Both the position numbers and the translations under genes were made by a program. Shown here piece by piece: positions 12,234 through 25,015 of a DNA stretch of 64,000 nucleotides (positions are counted from its first letter, which is position 1; each line of letters opens with the position of its first letter). The stretch spans positions 2,232,001-2,296,000 of the forward strand of contig OX637297.1 of the NCBI GenBank assembly GCA_951799445.1, given 5' to 3'. The notes beneath the pieces were generated by a model, which did no database searches, was not told the origin of the DNA, and saw only the letters and a program-made list of their open reading frames with translations. The DNA is from Pseudisothecium myosuroides. Taxonomy: Eukaryota > Streptophyta > Bryopsida > Hypnales > Lembophyllaceae.

Positions 12234-15054
12234 ATGGAACCCGATCAGCAGCCCTTCCAAGATTACTCGTCGGATGAAGGGGAGATTGAAAATGTTCCCA
12301 AAGATTGTCAACATTCCTAATTGCGAAGGGATCCCTTGGCGGCTGTGGATGACAAAGCTTGTGGAGCTGTACAATGCGGCTTTTGCGCCCGTGGCTGAGG
12401 CGATTTGTCACAGTGTTAACTCCGACCTTGTTCTTGGTTCTAGCAGTCCCCTCGGAGATGCTCTTGTTTTGGTCCAGATCTCAAAATCGCTGAATGTTTT
12501 AGAAGTTCCGGACGAGTGGAGGTACTCTCTTCGAGCATGGCCCATTGAGAGGTTGTACTTGAATGGGGCAAGCCTACGCGATCATGAGTTACATGACGAG
12601 TACAATTGTCGCCAAGCCCATTTGTTGCGACCTTCGACTTTCCATGGAAGGCCATATACGAGCTTGATTAGAAATCCTCCACGTGAGACCTGTGTGAAGT
12701 CTAAGGCATTGCTCTCCCAAGAGTCGATCAATTCTGTTTTGAGCAAGTCTTGTTGCTCGAATAACTATGTTCAACCTTTTTCAAAGGAAAAAATTCGGGC
12801 ATTTCAAGAGCGTATGTATGAGAAATCAACATTCGAATTTCGGTACCACATGAAGTTGGACGTACAATAACAAGTCCATAGGAATGCTTGTGGAAAGAGA
12901 GTGGTTATTGTCGAAGGGACTAATGTTTGTTTGGCGGCATGGAGGCATATTGCAGGTGTCTCGGAGACTACCTTTCACCGTTTTCAAGGGTTTGCTGCCA
13001 AAGGTGAACAAGCTCAGCCTCACGGTAATTTGGGCACGGTGAAGATTAGAAAGTATACGCTGCAGGCCACCACAACGTTGAAGTGCGTGCTTGAGAAGTC
13101 GGCGGACCATATGCCACATCACACGCATACACTTCAATCTGGAGAGAAGGCGGTCTCTATGATGTTACTGGCTACTTTTAAATGGAAGGATACTATACCT
13201 GAGGTCAACGTAGTGAATGCTGTGTTTGGGTTAAAAGAAGTGTCCGCTTCTAATATCAGTAAGATTAGGAAGTTGAACTTTCCTGAATTCAGTGCCAAGA
13301 AGCCTGGAGACAATTTTGCGCGCTGTTCCAAATGTGATAGGTTACACACTTTGAAGAGGACTGCTGTTGCTAGCTTACAATAGAAATGGACCCTTCTCTT
13401 AGAGAAGCATTTGGCTAAAGCTCGGGCGCACCGAGACCAATATTATGCCAATCGCTATAGATAAAGTGCGTACCTTGCTGAGTGCTTGACGATCATGCAT
13501 GACAAAATGGATCATGCTAAAACGGCTTCTCTTGTCTTCTCACACAAAAGCAAGCAACTCGACGGACTCATGAAACTGCCGGTGTCTGTGACGGGAATGA
13601 TTGCCTATAGGCATGGGGATGTGCGTTATGCATATTATGGACTTGATATCTTCTTTCATGACTCGAACTACATGGTGGGGTTGTTAACAAAGCTCTTGCG
13701 GGACCTTGAGCTGCCTCCAAAGTATTCCTCAAGGGAATTGTTTGTTGGGTCGAGCTCGGCTCTTTTATTTCACGCGGTACTGCAAGGAGCTGATATGTGC
13801 AAGTCATCGCTTTGACCTGCTCCGGAAGTGGAAATTCTAGGAACTCTTCTTCCTCTGGTTTAGGACAATGCCACGGGGGACAACAAGAATAGATTTGTGT
13901 TTGTGTTCCGGTCCCTTCTCGTTGCTAAGAAGGTCTTTCGTGAGGTTCATGTGAGTTTCATGTTAGTTGGTCACACGCATGACGACATTGACGCCTTATT
14001 TGGGAGATGAAGTATGCAATTGAAAAAAGATAACTTCCCAACCATCCCATCCCTCATGAAGTCCTTCATGGATGTAGACTCTGTTCTTACAATTCCTCAC
14101 CTTATTGAAGAGGTACCTGATTTCAAAGCCTTCATAGAAGGCTCGCTTCTGGGAGGGGAGGATGCACTTGTTGGTCATACAAAGGCACAACAATTCAAGT
14201 TTTATTTGAATTCTGTAGGTGTCTCTGTCATGAAGTACAAGCTGTATTGCACGGATAGTGATTGGCTCCCACAAGAAGGTGGAGGGATCAAATTGTGGCA
14301 AGAGGATTCCAAAGGACGTAGTCTATGGCCTCGTGGGGAGCCGTTGCCTGTTGAACATCTTCCAATGCGAGCCGTGGACGACATTTATAAAGGGTTATCT
14401 GGGTTCATCAAATACTGGGAGGCATTATGCGATGAAGACGGAAGTGGAGAATACAAGAGACGTTTTGAGCACTTGTTATTCTATTGGCGGGCTGTGAATG
14501 CAGCTTTAAAGGAGCCGATTGAACCGGTTGTAGCTTTAAAGGATGGCTTTTGGCCTTCTTCTTGAATTGAAACAACAGAGGGGGATGAGCTGGATGAGGA
14601 TGGTGAAGTTCGTGAAGAGTTTGCTAAGGATGATGCCTTCGTGGGGCAACTCCGTAATTGCCCATTGCCATCTTTTTGAGTGGCGCGTGATGTTTACAAG
14701 GGATATCTCATTGCCCTTCGAGCAGAGGATACAAAACCTATATGGATTACTATAGCCATGTCCGATCCTTTTACAAACCCAAATCATCCCGATTGTGTAC
14801 ACATTCAGTACTTGAAGCTTATGGCACGAGAGCGAGATATCCAGGCATCTTATTTTGGATGGGACTCTGCCAAAGGATTGTGTTGGAGAGTGAATGTGGA
14901 TGTGGATGAGGATCCGGTCTGGGAAGACACGAAAGGTCTACTCACTGCATGGAAGTCTCGGGTGCAGAAGGACAAAGTGGATCCTATCTATAAAATCCCA
15001 TTGGTTCAAATTGATATTATCAAAGAGAGTTTGGCTTCAAGCCCCTTTGATTGA
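12234..15054 (+). pseudogene. DUF7869-like transposase pseudogene
   Basis: From about 12.3 kb to the end, one reading frame carries the whole protein, broken by in-frame stops at 12868 (TAA), 13381 (TAG), 13462 (TAA), 13813 (TGA), 13861 (TAG), 14008 (TGA), 14563 (TGA) and 14677 (TGA). The probable acidic N-terminus starts with ATG at 12234 in another frame. Family marks are: a Cys segment before 12.87 kb; VCLAAW and a HGN motif near 12.93-13.03 kb; DKMDHAKTA at 13.5 kb; a DN..DNKNRF block at 13.86 kb; GHTHDDIDALFGR at 13.97 kb; and FPTIP..MKSFMD just after. The DKMD, DN and HTHDDID blocks are the conserved core of DUF7869-type proteins, thought to be RNase-H-like transposases. The role in transposition is from family knowledge. 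The copy is dead as read. Confidence 0.75.
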
Positions 15055-16299
15055 GCATGTATGGGGTACAATAGAGATACTTTCTAGTATTTTAACGTAC
15101 GTTTGGTAGTTTGTATTTGATGTTCTATTTTGTCCTTTTGCATGACTATATATGTTTTTTAAAGAGTAGATAATATAGTGTGGAATATTATAAATGATTT
15201 GATTTCATTGATTTGTATTGGAACTTTTATTTTATATTGTACGAAGTTCCTTACGGAGCAAGTGCATTCATACAAAGTATGAAATATATTTACAATTACA
15301 TTTATTTCTATCTATATTCACATCATTTTCATAATGTATGTACTTTATAAAGGTCTTTTGAAAATAGAAGACGAGTAGGAAAAAGTGGTAGTGGATTAGA
15401 CCATTTTTTATTTTGCTAATGCATTAAGCACTTGTCACAGTTCTGGGGATGGGGCTAGTTGGTTGTTACCACTTTCTTGCTTGTAGAGCTCACTAAGCAG
15501 CACCAAGTCATATACATCTCATAGCCGCTCATACGAAGTCAATGGGAATCGAACCCGGACCGCCTAAATGAGATGAATAGCCTTTTACAACTAACCGTTC
15601 AGCTCATGATTTGGTGTCCAATAGGTAATACTGTATGAATTTATATACCAAAACCACTGAAACAATAGTGAACCGTAGTTTGTACAAGGTGCTGTGACTA
15701 CCCTCAACTCCCATTTTTGCACCTTATATTCCTACACCCAACTACCCTCAACATAAAATTCCTTCAACTCAAGGTTAAAATACTTCAACTCAATTTCAAT
15801 TTTTTGGTGTACGAATGGACAATATTATTTTGGGAGGGTCCAAAACTCCCATTTTAATGAATATGATGTTGTGGTCGCCTCAGGGCCCGAACTCGCCTTG
15901 TCCCCCTGTACCCGAGGTCACCATCAAACCCAAAGTCGCCCCTCATCCTAGACCCGATGTCACCTTGGAATTTGGACCCAATGTCGCCTTACCGTGACCT
16001 GCACGCGCCCCCATCCGCAGTCGCTTACGTGAGTTTCCACGTTAGATTTTGGAGCGTGCCACATAGGCGAAATCAAGTTACCGAGAAATAAATTTTTTTA
16101 CCCTTGTACAACGAGGTGCGACGCCCATACGTCATGTTGTCCTATACAACACGTGACGTCAGACGTCCAATACGACACCTAAACCCAAAAACGTGTCAGA
16201 TAAGACAACCCTGATGGTAAATACCAAATACCAAATGGTAGGCAAGAAAGTGAAGTGAGTAGCAACTCAACTACCTTTTGATACGAATGAGCATATCAG
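15055..16299. other. intergenic, with one tRNA-like segment
   Basis: AT-rich sequence follows the transposase pseudogene to 15.5 kb, then a tRNA-like motif (listed separately). From 15.85 to 16.2 kb there is a more GC-rich stretch with ACGTGACGTCA-like elements near 16.15 kb. No gene is supported. The 5-prime end of the Ty3 element must lie here or have been lost; I cannot see an LTR boundary. Confidence 0.4.
15537..15605 (-). repeat. tRNA-derived sequence, possible SINE head
   Basis: On the minus strand the sequence GGTTCGATTCC (complement of 15545-15555) is an exact Pol III B-box. It is preceded about 30 bases upstream by GGTTAGTTGTAAAAGG, an A-box/D-arm-like stretch. The acceptor stem does not close convincingly, so this is more likely a decayed tRNA or tRNA-derived SINE than a working tRNA gene. 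Confidence 0.35.
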
Positions 16300-19200
16300 A
16301 TAAGCAGAGAAGGAGCCGGGTCTTAAAGAAACAAGGAAAATTGGACATAAATTTACAGAGGAGACATTGACTAATTTGAAGATAGGAGGGGATGAATTCT
16401 TGACTGAACTGGAGAAGAAGAGGTTCCAAGATATGATCTCTAGACACAGAAAAGCCTTTGCTTCTTTACGGAATGAGATTGGATGTATAAATCCAAATAT
16501 AATTGCATCAATGGTGATTTTCACTGTACCACATGTGCTGTGGGATTTGAAACCCATACCAGTACCAAGGGCATTACTTCCCAAACTGGTTGAACTGCTC
16601 AAAGAGAAGGTGTGCATGGATAGTTTTGAACCTTCAATGGCTCCATATTCCAATCGTTGGTTCACTATACCAAAGAAGTCAGGAGCATTAAGATTCATTC
16701 AAAATATATAGCCAGCAAACAGAGTGACAATAAAAAATAAAGGATCCGGGCCTACTGTTGATGAAGTAGCAGAAGTGTTTGCAAGGCATGTCATTTATTC
16801 CATTGGAGATCTATATTCTGGTTATGATCAATTTCAGTTAGCTAATGAGAGCAAAGATTTGACGACCATGAAGACTCTACTTGGATTGATTAGAATGTGT
16901 ATATTGCCTCAAGGTGCTACAAACTTGGTGGCACACATGCAAAATGCCATGAATCAAATTTTGCAAGATTTTGTACCTGAGAAAATGATACCTTTTGTGA
17001 ATGATATTCCAATAAAAGGTTGCAAGGAAGTCATCAAAGACTCAACTCTTCAAGATAATGACTGTAGAATGTTTGTAAATGATCATATCAATGATGTGGA
17101 CAAAATCTTGAAGAGGCTTGAAAAAGTGGATTTGACTCTTTGTATTGATAAGTCAAAGTTTGGAGTTGATGAGATTCTGGTAGTTGGACATCTATGTGGA
17201 AGATATGGACAAAAACCTAACCTTGAGAAGGTGGATGCTATTAAAAAAATGAAGGCTTGTAGCAATATCATTGAAGTAAGGAGGTTTCTTGGAGCATGTG
17301 TCTTCTACCAAATTTGGATAACCCATTTCACTCACATATCAGAGACTCTTTATAAACTTTTGAGGAAGAAAAACAAGTTTGTGTGGAAGCATGAGCAAGA
17401 TTTGGCTATGGAGGAATTGAAGAAGATTTTGAAATCACCACCGATTCTAAAACAAGTTGATTATGATAGTGATAGACCGGTGATTATGACTGTTGATACA
17501 AGCCCGATAGCCATTGGATGGGTTGTTGGACAAGATGATGCAGAAGGGAGAAGATTTGCCATCCGATTTGGAATAAGGATCCTTACAGAGCGGCAAAAAG
17601 CATATCTGCAAGTGAAAAGAAAACTATGGGATGCACTCACAACGCTAAAAACAGATAGAAATTATTTTATCGAAGCCAATGTTATATTGAAAACTGACTG
17701 CTTACCCCTACTTGGCATGATAGCCAATTTCTCTTAATCCAGTTTCTCTTAATCCAGTTTTGATGCATATTGTTGGAAAAGACAACTCAATGGCAGATAT
17801 GCTATTGAGAGCCAAATATTTTTACGAGGAAGAAATGATGGCTAATGAAGGATGTGAAGAGCTCTCAGATGGTGGCTATATTTTAGCTACAGAAGGAGAG
17901 AGTTCTGTTGATGGAGTCTTGCCATTCAAAAAAAAATTTATATGAAAAAAGATTGAAAGAGATTGGACTCTATTTGAGTACTTTGAAGAGGTAAGAAGGT
18001 TGGTTGGACAAGACTTTCGAAGACATCAGGCATCAATCTTATGGATACCTTTTACGAAATGGATTCTTATGGAAGAAGGCAAAAAGACTGATGAGATGCC
18101 GTTGAGAGTAGTTGGTGACTCCGAAAATAAAATCAAAGTTCTTGAGGAGTTTCATGATATACCTTGGGATGGTCACAGAGGAGTTTGGGCCACATATACA
18201 AAGATCAAAGAATGTTATTGGTAGAAGGGATTATATAAAGACGTTGAAGAATATGTATCTTCATGCGTTGTGTGCCAATTACAATCCAAAATTCGGTACA
18301 GAGATGAGTTACATCCTACATATCCTCCTTCCATTCATTTTCGATGGATGATTGTTCTAGTTGCCATGCCATCAGTGATGTGGGGCATGAAGCATTTTGT
18401 TTTGGCAAGAGAAAAGCTTTTAAACTTTGTAGAAGGAAGGGCTTTTTGAACCAAGACAACAAAAAATGTTTGCCGTTTTATACTTGAAGATACTTTTAGC
18501 CAATATGAAAGTATTGGCGCAATGAGGGCAGACAGAGGAGAATTGGACTCAGCTGAAGTAAGAAAGTTTTTCAGCAGATATGGTGTGAAGTTGAAATTGA
18601 TAACGGCTTATAACCCTGAGGCCAATGATAAAATTAAAAGAGGTCATCCTCCTATCATTCATGCCTTGGTTAAAGCTTGTAAAGAAAGGCCTATTATTTG
18701 GCCTAAATTGCTTCCATTTGCATTATGGGCTGATAGAACCACACATAGTACTGTCATTGGCTATATGCTCATACAACTTATGCATAGTTGTAAACCTATA
18801 TTGCCTGAAGAGGAGTCTATTCTTTTGTGGATATTTCTGTCGTGGGAAGATAGTATCAACATAGAGAGATTACTTGAGTTTTGCATTCAACAACTAGAGA
18901 AGTTGCCTGAAGATCATCAAATGGCATTGGAGAAGTTGAAAGCTGCGAGACTGAGTAACAAGGAGAGATTTGACAGAACTCACCGATTGAGGACCAAAAA
19001 AATTAAAGAAGGAGATTGGGTGCTTGTGTTTGATAGCACATTAGAACATCAACACAGTCCGGTGAGAAAGTTTGTTCGATGTTGATTTGGACCATATGTG
19101 GTAGTCACAAAATACAACAATGTCACATATTCACTTCGAGAGCTGGATGGAACTCCTCTAAGGATTCCAATTGCTGATAAACGAATCACAGTATTTTGGA

Positions 19201-19321
19201 GGAGAAATGGCAAGGTCTATAATAAAGATCTTAACGCATTTCTATTTCCACAGTAGACACAAGAGATTGAAGAAGAAATCGACATCGAGTTAGAGGACGA
19301 GGACCAGTGGGTTGGTACATA
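16300..19321 (+). pseudogene. Ty3/gypsy pol: RT, RNase H, integrase (decayed)
   Basis: The first part (frame 2, 16.3-17.74 kb) is reverse transcriptase followed by RNase H. Marks are IPVPRALLPKLVELLKE and IPKKSG, then the palm block YSIGDLYSGYDQF, then the catalytic box at 16994-17005, read as FVND instead of the usual (F/Y)VDD. The connection segment (RRFLG) and an RNase H start (IMTVDTSPIAIGW) follow. After a shift at about 17.74 kb, frame 3 carries the integrase with a C..C zinc segment (SCVVCQLQ) and the core ADRGE. The expected catalytic Glu lies within NDKIKRGH and has become Lys at 18636-18638. Stops interrupt at 16709, 17943, 18222, 18447, 19083 and about 19255. The C-terminal part ends near 19321, just before a polypurine tract. 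It would copy and insert the element; it is inactive as read. Confidence 0.85.
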
Positions 19322-19560
19322 ACAGAGGATGTGCAGGTTTAGAGGGGGTGAATGTCCCATTGTAAATATGTACATGTTGTAAAAATATATATTAATATAT
19401 TATTTTGATAGATTGATTATAATAATTTAGATAAAAGAGATGACATCATTTTAGTAGCTTCAAGGTGACGCTTTCTCTTTATGGAGCGATCCATCTATTT
19501 AAAAAGAGGCATCTGCCTAAAAGTGTCATCAATTTAATATAATTTCTTTGTTTTTCACTT

Positions 19561-20031
19561 AAGATTTTAGTATGTCGATTTGTAGAGTTTTTTTCTGAAT
19601 CTCAAGATAAAGAGCTTCAACCGGAATCGGAATTTGAGTTTTCTTTGTCACAACTGCCGAAACAGCCTCTTCTACCGCTGGATCTTGTATTGCCACATGA
19701 GCGTCTTCAAAATGAAGCTGAGCCTTCTCAACCATCAAAGCAACCTTTCGTGGAGCAGCAATGGCACGGGAATCTTCAACGTGACGTTTGAGCGATGGTA
19801 ATCTTGTTGCAGGTCGGATGTGTTGAGCCCGGCAACCGAGAAGTGACATTCGAACGGTATTTTGAGGGTCTAAACAACGATCAATACTTTTGTATAGTCC
19901 GGCCTATAAAGGGAAGTCGTAGCCACCAACTTTGGTTAGAAGAGCTGGTTAATCCTTTGACCAAGGCAGATCATGCAGAATACGTTGCAGTGATCGTTAA
20001 ATGCATTTTCAAGTTTCTACACATGGAGTGA
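19561..20031 (+). pseudogene. unknown reading frame within the putative LTR
   Basis: One frame stays open for about 157 codons except for a TGA at 19789. The first half is Pro/Gln/Ser/Leu-rich (SLSQLPKQPLLPLD). The second half (FERYFEGLNNDQYFCIVRP, then LWLEELVNPLTKADH) looks like a folded domain. It ends with TGA at 20029-20031. I do not recognise it. A minus-strand frame overlaps the first part, so strand choice rests only on the more protein-like composition. It could be a captured host exon or a retroelement accessory frame. Confidence 0.3.
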
Positions 20032-20454
20032 AGCTTCTTTTAGACTTTGATTTTTTACCTCTAGTGTACATTTAATAAAAATGTTAATAAATTATATATT
20101 TTAATTTGTGTGTTTAAAATCATAGAAGAAAATATATAGAAATAATTGCCTTCTAGTGATTCTAATGTGATTTATCTTCTTTGTAAGGAGGTGAATTTAG
20201 TTTTATTGTCAAATTTAATGATCAATGAGTGTTAGTATAGCCACATGATCAAGGTATGGGTTGAAATTCATTTGACTTATGTGGTTAAGGGAGAAGATGA
20301 GGTGGAAGATAAGAAACACTATTCATCTTCTTTCCTGTTGTTGGTTTTAGAAGGCCCAAATGTTTGAGGAGCCATAGAATGTTGTATTTGGAGAATTTTG
20401 GAATGAAAATTAGAGGACTTGTGTATTATGGTGTTGAGTTTTTGAAAAGTTTTC

Positions 20455-21060
20455 TCTTACTTGATTTGAAGTTGTGAATTGAGATTTGTGCTAGTTTGAG
20501 TGGAAGGAGGTCTACTGCCTTCTATGTGAAGGATTAGAGATTTTGAGCGACTATAAAAGACAAACAGGTCTTTAATTTGCAATGAAAATTTGAGGGAGTG
20601 TGAAAAATTATTTTTTCTTTTCAAAAAGTTATCACTCATTCCATTTGGAGTTAGTATGAGTGAATTGTAAGTGACGAAGTGAAGAAGGGTCTACTGGCCT
20701 TAATTTTAAAGGCCTTAATTTTAGGTGACCACGAGAATTGGACAGAGTGTTAGAATGATTTAAGATTTGGAGGAAGAATAGAGATTTGTATTACCTTTCT
20801 CTGAAACTATCATTCATTCCATTTGGAGTTGTTATAAGGGAGTTATGAGTGCTGAAGTGAATGAGGGTCTGCTGCCTTCATTTCTAAAGGCCGTAACTTT
20901 GAGAGATCATAAAAAACGAACAAAGTGTTAAAATGAATTGAAATTTGGAAGAGAAATAGAAATTTGGAAGAGAAATAGAAATTTGAGTTAGCTTTTCAGA
21001 AAAATATCATTCAACTCATTTAGACTTTAGATGAAGTAGCGACACTAAATCAAAGTTCAG
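20455..21060. repeat. ~185-bp tandem repeat, about three copies
   Basis: The block TCATTCATTCCATTTGGAGTT recurs near 20630 and 20808, and in decayed form near 21006. Each is followed by a GGGTCTACTG-type segment and a stretch like GAAATTTGGA. Spacing is about 180-195 bases. Copies are 70-80 percent alike by eye. Confidence 0.7.
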
Positions 21061-21074
21061 CCAAAGAGATGAAA

Positions 21075-21206
21075 TTGGAGTTGGAGTTGGAGTTGGAGTT
21101 GGAGTTGGAGTTGGAGTTGGAGTTGGAGTTGGAGTTGGAGTTGGAGTTGGAGTTGGAGTTGGAGTTGGAGTTGGAGTTGGAGTTGGAGTTGGAGTTGGAG
21201 TTGGAG
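21075..21206. repeat. GGAGTT microsatellite, about 22 units
   Basis: This is an uninterrupted six-base repeat of about 132 bases. Its purity against diverged flanks points to recent expansion. On the minus strand it reads as a Pro-Thr dipeptide run, which is not a gene. Confidence 0.98.
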
Positions 21207-23086
21207 AAGACATTCAAGACTTAAAGATAAGAAGATTGAAGACTCGTGAGTTATGGCTTGTGGCTTATGGTTTGTTATTCCTAGCCGATTTTGGAGGCTC
21301 GTTGTTTTTCATTTTTCTATTGTAAACTTTGTTGCAAACTATGTGGTGATTTAGTATTAGTCCCATTCTATTTTTGTGGCGACAAAATGGGATTGATCCT
21401 CCACATGGTCGATTTTTTATACCATTCTCATTGGTGAGGCTCGCTTGCTGGTCACCATCGGTTTGAAGTTTAAGAGCCAATCTTTCGGACGATAAACTCG
21501 TGGTTTGATCGTCCTGTTTTACCCGTCCGAGGCCGTGGATTCTTATCACCTACTTTTACCCTGACCTTTATAGAATCACTTCAGGATAAACCAACAGGGA
21601 GGAGTTTGAAGACTGAAGAATGAAGACCAAAATATGAAGAATGAAGACCAAAAATTGAAAACTAGAAGATTCAACTGAACTCCATAGCAAACTATTCTCA
21701 GTTGTAGCCAGAATCCTCGCGATATATTTTCCAATACAAACTCTCTCTACCCAACATTTGGTGCTTCCATTGAGAGAAACTTTGGAGCGACTAGTGAGAT
21801 ATTTGCTATGGAAGACCATGGAGGGGCTCCTCCTGAAGCCCAACTTAACATGGAAGCTATAATTGGAGCATTAGTCATGTTTATGGAGCAACAAAGAACA
21901 CGCCTTGGTGGCTGTCGCAACAGAGAGTAAGCAATTTCCCCGTTATACTTCCAAAAATCACTCTAGAGCATAACAAAGTGACTCTAAAGATCGAACCTAC
22001 AAAATCTTGTGAAGTATCTGGCTCTATTAAGCGCTTAAGCTCAGTTAGTGTCTAAATCCTACTTTCCGGTCCTCGATCTAAAATCGGAAACACCAAAACA
22101 CCTAAAAAGTTGCAGTCTGGATTTCTCCCTTCTTCCGGTCCTATTAGCTATCCGGTCCATGAAATTACTACAACCCCAGGATCTTACTACTTTTGGTCTT
22201 GGGTATCCCTCTTAGACTAATCCGTTCCGGACTATCGATCTGTATCTTCACTCCTACTCGGTTTAATTTTGCCTCTGTTTTACCATTAAAGGGGTCGCCA
22301 CTTGCATTTGAGAGTGGTAGGCCCACCACTCCTTCCGTAACTTATAGTGGTTGAAGACCCACTATCCTATCCTCTAATCTTCTAAGCTACTCTAGATCCG
22401 GTTTAGTCCCTCACAACCACCCAGATAGCAATCCGGGTTGCAGGTCACACAAAGACCCCCCGTACAATCCTCTCATACTACAACGACCTTGACACCAAGT
22501 TCCCTCCGTGCGAAGTTAGGCGGTTATAAGTGTATCTGTCCATTCCAACATCAATTAAAGTTCTTCCGTTTACCAACTAGGACAGCGAGATCTCACAGGA
22601 GATCGGATACTCAACCGGATTTCCCACCCAAGAGTTCTAGCGCGACTAAAGAATCCTTCCCTATCCGCCTAGCCTAACAACGGCTTTCTCGCCCGGAATC
22701 CTAAACCTTAGAAGTGCTGAGGAACTGAAATCCACTCCCAACTCTTTTACTACCCACTTACTTGTACATAAGATCAAAACCATAACATCAAGGGGAGAAA
22801 TCACTTCCAAAAATAACTTGCACCTTCCTCACTCCTCACCAAACCACCCTGCCACACTTAGGAGAGATGCACAACGAGAAGCAAATAGAAAATACAAGAA
22901 AATTCAGGTGAAAAAAGACTCCTCGCCTTCCATGTTGGGACTAGCTTTTATATACAATTAAAATTACAAAGGCAAAAAGGCCCCCAAAAATCTGCGCGGA
23001 ACTTTCGGTCTGATCCTATCCTATCAGACCGGATCAACATCCGGTCCGGTCCACCCTATCTTATACTTTACAAAAATAATTCCTAC

Positions 23087-24738
23087 CTACTCTGCAACAC
23101 CCTGATCTAGTGTAGGACTTTTGGGATCCGTTTCCATTTGGTTGAAAACTTCTTCCAAATTCCGGTTTTGCTCTCCGGCTTCACGATTTAGGGTGTCGAA
23201 CCCCGGTGATGAATCTAGATGAATTGTCCTCACAGGTTTCCGCCCACTCTTCTTCAACTGGGGAGTATGATCCTTATCTTTCCTTTGATCAACCTCAACC
23301 GGAAATGACTCAGGTAGTGAGATATCCGAAAGATGGATCTCCTTGGAGTACATTGATCCGGTCAGCTTCTGGCTGCTCACCTCCATCCGATTTGCTGCCT
23401 CTCGTACTCCCACCATTGCCGCTTCCACCTGCTCGATAAAGTCGGTCAGGATCCGAACCATCCAGGAACCAGATAGTTTTTTCTCCTTGAGCATTCCCTC
23501 GTCAAATAGTTTCACCTTGGCGACGGCTGTTTCAACTTCTCAAAAAGTGGCCTTCACCATCTCCACTACCTTCTGAGTCTGTTCCGCCATCTCCCGAGTA
23601 GCGGTCATGTCTTCTTTGAAGGTGAAAATCTTTGCCTTCAACATATCGACCTCTTCCTGAAGTCGGCGAATCTCTGCTTCTTGCTTCCGGGTTTCGGCCG
23701 GACTGGTGATGCAATCCGCCACCTTCACCTATAGTTCATTGTTTGCAGGTGCATCCACCAGCTTTCTAATCTTGGAGAGGATTATTTTTTTGACCTCCCA
23801 ATCTGCTCGCACGTTGCAGAGGATGGAGATCAACTGATTGAATGGATCATCGAGATCCATTTCCTCGAAAACCTTCTTCTCAACTTCCGGTCCCTTTTCC
23901 GGAGTAGACTTGTCGCCAGGAGGTGTTCCTCTTCCGTGAGGAGGCGGCGTCTTTTGCCGCTTGGTCGGTGGATTCTGTAGCTCCTCCTCCTCTTCTTCTG
24001 GATCAGATCCGGATCCGTCCTCGGATTTGTCATCCGTTTTCAACTCCCCATACTTCAGGAGAACTTCCTGAGTCCTCCATACTTTCTCCTCTGTGTCAGT
24101 GAGGAGTTGGTTGTGCTTGTAGAGATGGAAGAGATAGGGACACAAGGGAGTGGCCCTCTTCTTTTGAACCCTGGTAACAAGCTGGGACATCAAATCGGAA
24201 AAGATCCGGGCCTAGTCCGCTTTCCGGTCCCGCTCAGGGCTCCGAAAATAAGGTTGCCGAGAATTATTGTCACCCTCGTTGGCTTCTTCGGATGGAGGAT
24301 CGGAATCAAGAATTGGAGAAGGTTGTGGTGTCGGTCATCTAAACAATCTAAGATCGAGTATCCGTCCTTCGAGTCTACTGCACTCCAAAACTTCCCTCGG
24401 ATGAATTCATCTTTCCAGCTTGCCATCCCTAAACCTCCCAACCGGAAGTCGTAGGCTGCTCTCCACATCTCTTCCATCCAGAGGGTCGGAAGCCCCCGGA
24501 TGGTGTTGTCGAACTAATTCGACAATTTCCCCAGTAACTCTCTCACCATCCGTTCCTCCTTAAATCCCCAGGATTTATCTATTAACCCCCGGCAATCCAT
24601 CGTAGTGAGGTCCTCCATGAGCTGGGCCTTCTCTTCTTCCGTGGAGGGGATGATCGGAATCACCTTCCGGAGCTTAACCACGGCTACGAAGGAACTGGAC
24701 AGCCCTGGTCTACTCTTGCGAAGTTGAGGCATGGACAC
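23087..24738 (-). pseudogene. CCGG-family gag-like gene, first copy
   Basis: Reading starts at ATG 24738 (MSMPQLRKSRPG). The N-terminal domain includes an FDNTIRG segment, GLGMAS and the hydrophobic block FLIPILHPKKPTR near 24.3 kb. After one frameshift near 24.2 kb come LCPYLFHLY and LLKYG, then a strongly acidic stretch (DPEEEEEELQ), a basic/proline linker and long heptad-like coiled coils (RRLQEEVDMLKAK) to 23087. In-frame stops occur at about 24514, 23729 and 23540. The same domain order is seen at 62,673-63,837. No Pfam family comes to mind. A gag-like or ORF1-like structural role is inferred from its position in a mobile element, the acidic linker and the coiled coil. Confidence 0.6.
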
Positions 24739-24994
24739 AGACTGGATTAACTAGATCCTTTCCGATACTACCTCACCCTCTTCTAGCCGCACGTCCTGTT
24801 CTTCACTTCCTCTCTTCCGATCTCAACCAAAAAATCACAAACCCTGCAGGCACGGAAGTCTAATCCTGCAGCGTACTTTAACACACTCACGCACTTCGCA
24901 TACTCACACCCTTACAGAAAATCGAGGCGCTGAGGAATCATGGTACGCGCGGAGGAGCGTCTTCAGCAAACAAAGTTTGAAAAGGGTTGTAATT

Positions 24995-25015
24995 GGAAAC
25001 GTCAGCCTTTTTATA
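24995..25015 (-). promoter_or_regulatory. TATA box for the minus-strand CCGG gene
   Basis: On the minus strand the sequence reads CTATAAAAAGGC, about 265 bases before the ATG at 24738. That spacing and the GC-rich leader suit a Pol II promoter of the nested element. Confidence 0.5.

Larger units (their letters stand above)
19349..21756 (+). mobile_element. Ty3 long terminal repeat (putative)
   Basis: The left edge is set by a purine-rich tract at 19339-19348 followed by TGAATGTCCC. The right edge is set by CCCAACA at 21756, followed by a primer-site-like TTTGGTGCTTCC and a gag ATG at 21809. The last ~190 bases (21.57-21.75 kb), containing repeated GAAGACCAAA and the block CTCCATAGCAAACTATTCTC, recur at 27,313-27,487, supporting an LTR end there. 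A TATTTAAAAAG box lies near 19496. The LTR appears to contain an unknown reading frame, a ~185-bp tandem repeat and a GGAGTT microsatellite. Only the right end is confirmed by a second copy. Confidence 0.5.

Noticed and set aside
15537..15605. Functional tRNA gene
   Set aside because: The B-box is exact but the acceptor and anticodon stems do not form convincingly.
21016..21213. Minus-strand frame encoding a Pro-Thr dipeptide run
   Set aside because: It is only the complement of the GGAGTT microsatellite; there is no start context or conserved flank.
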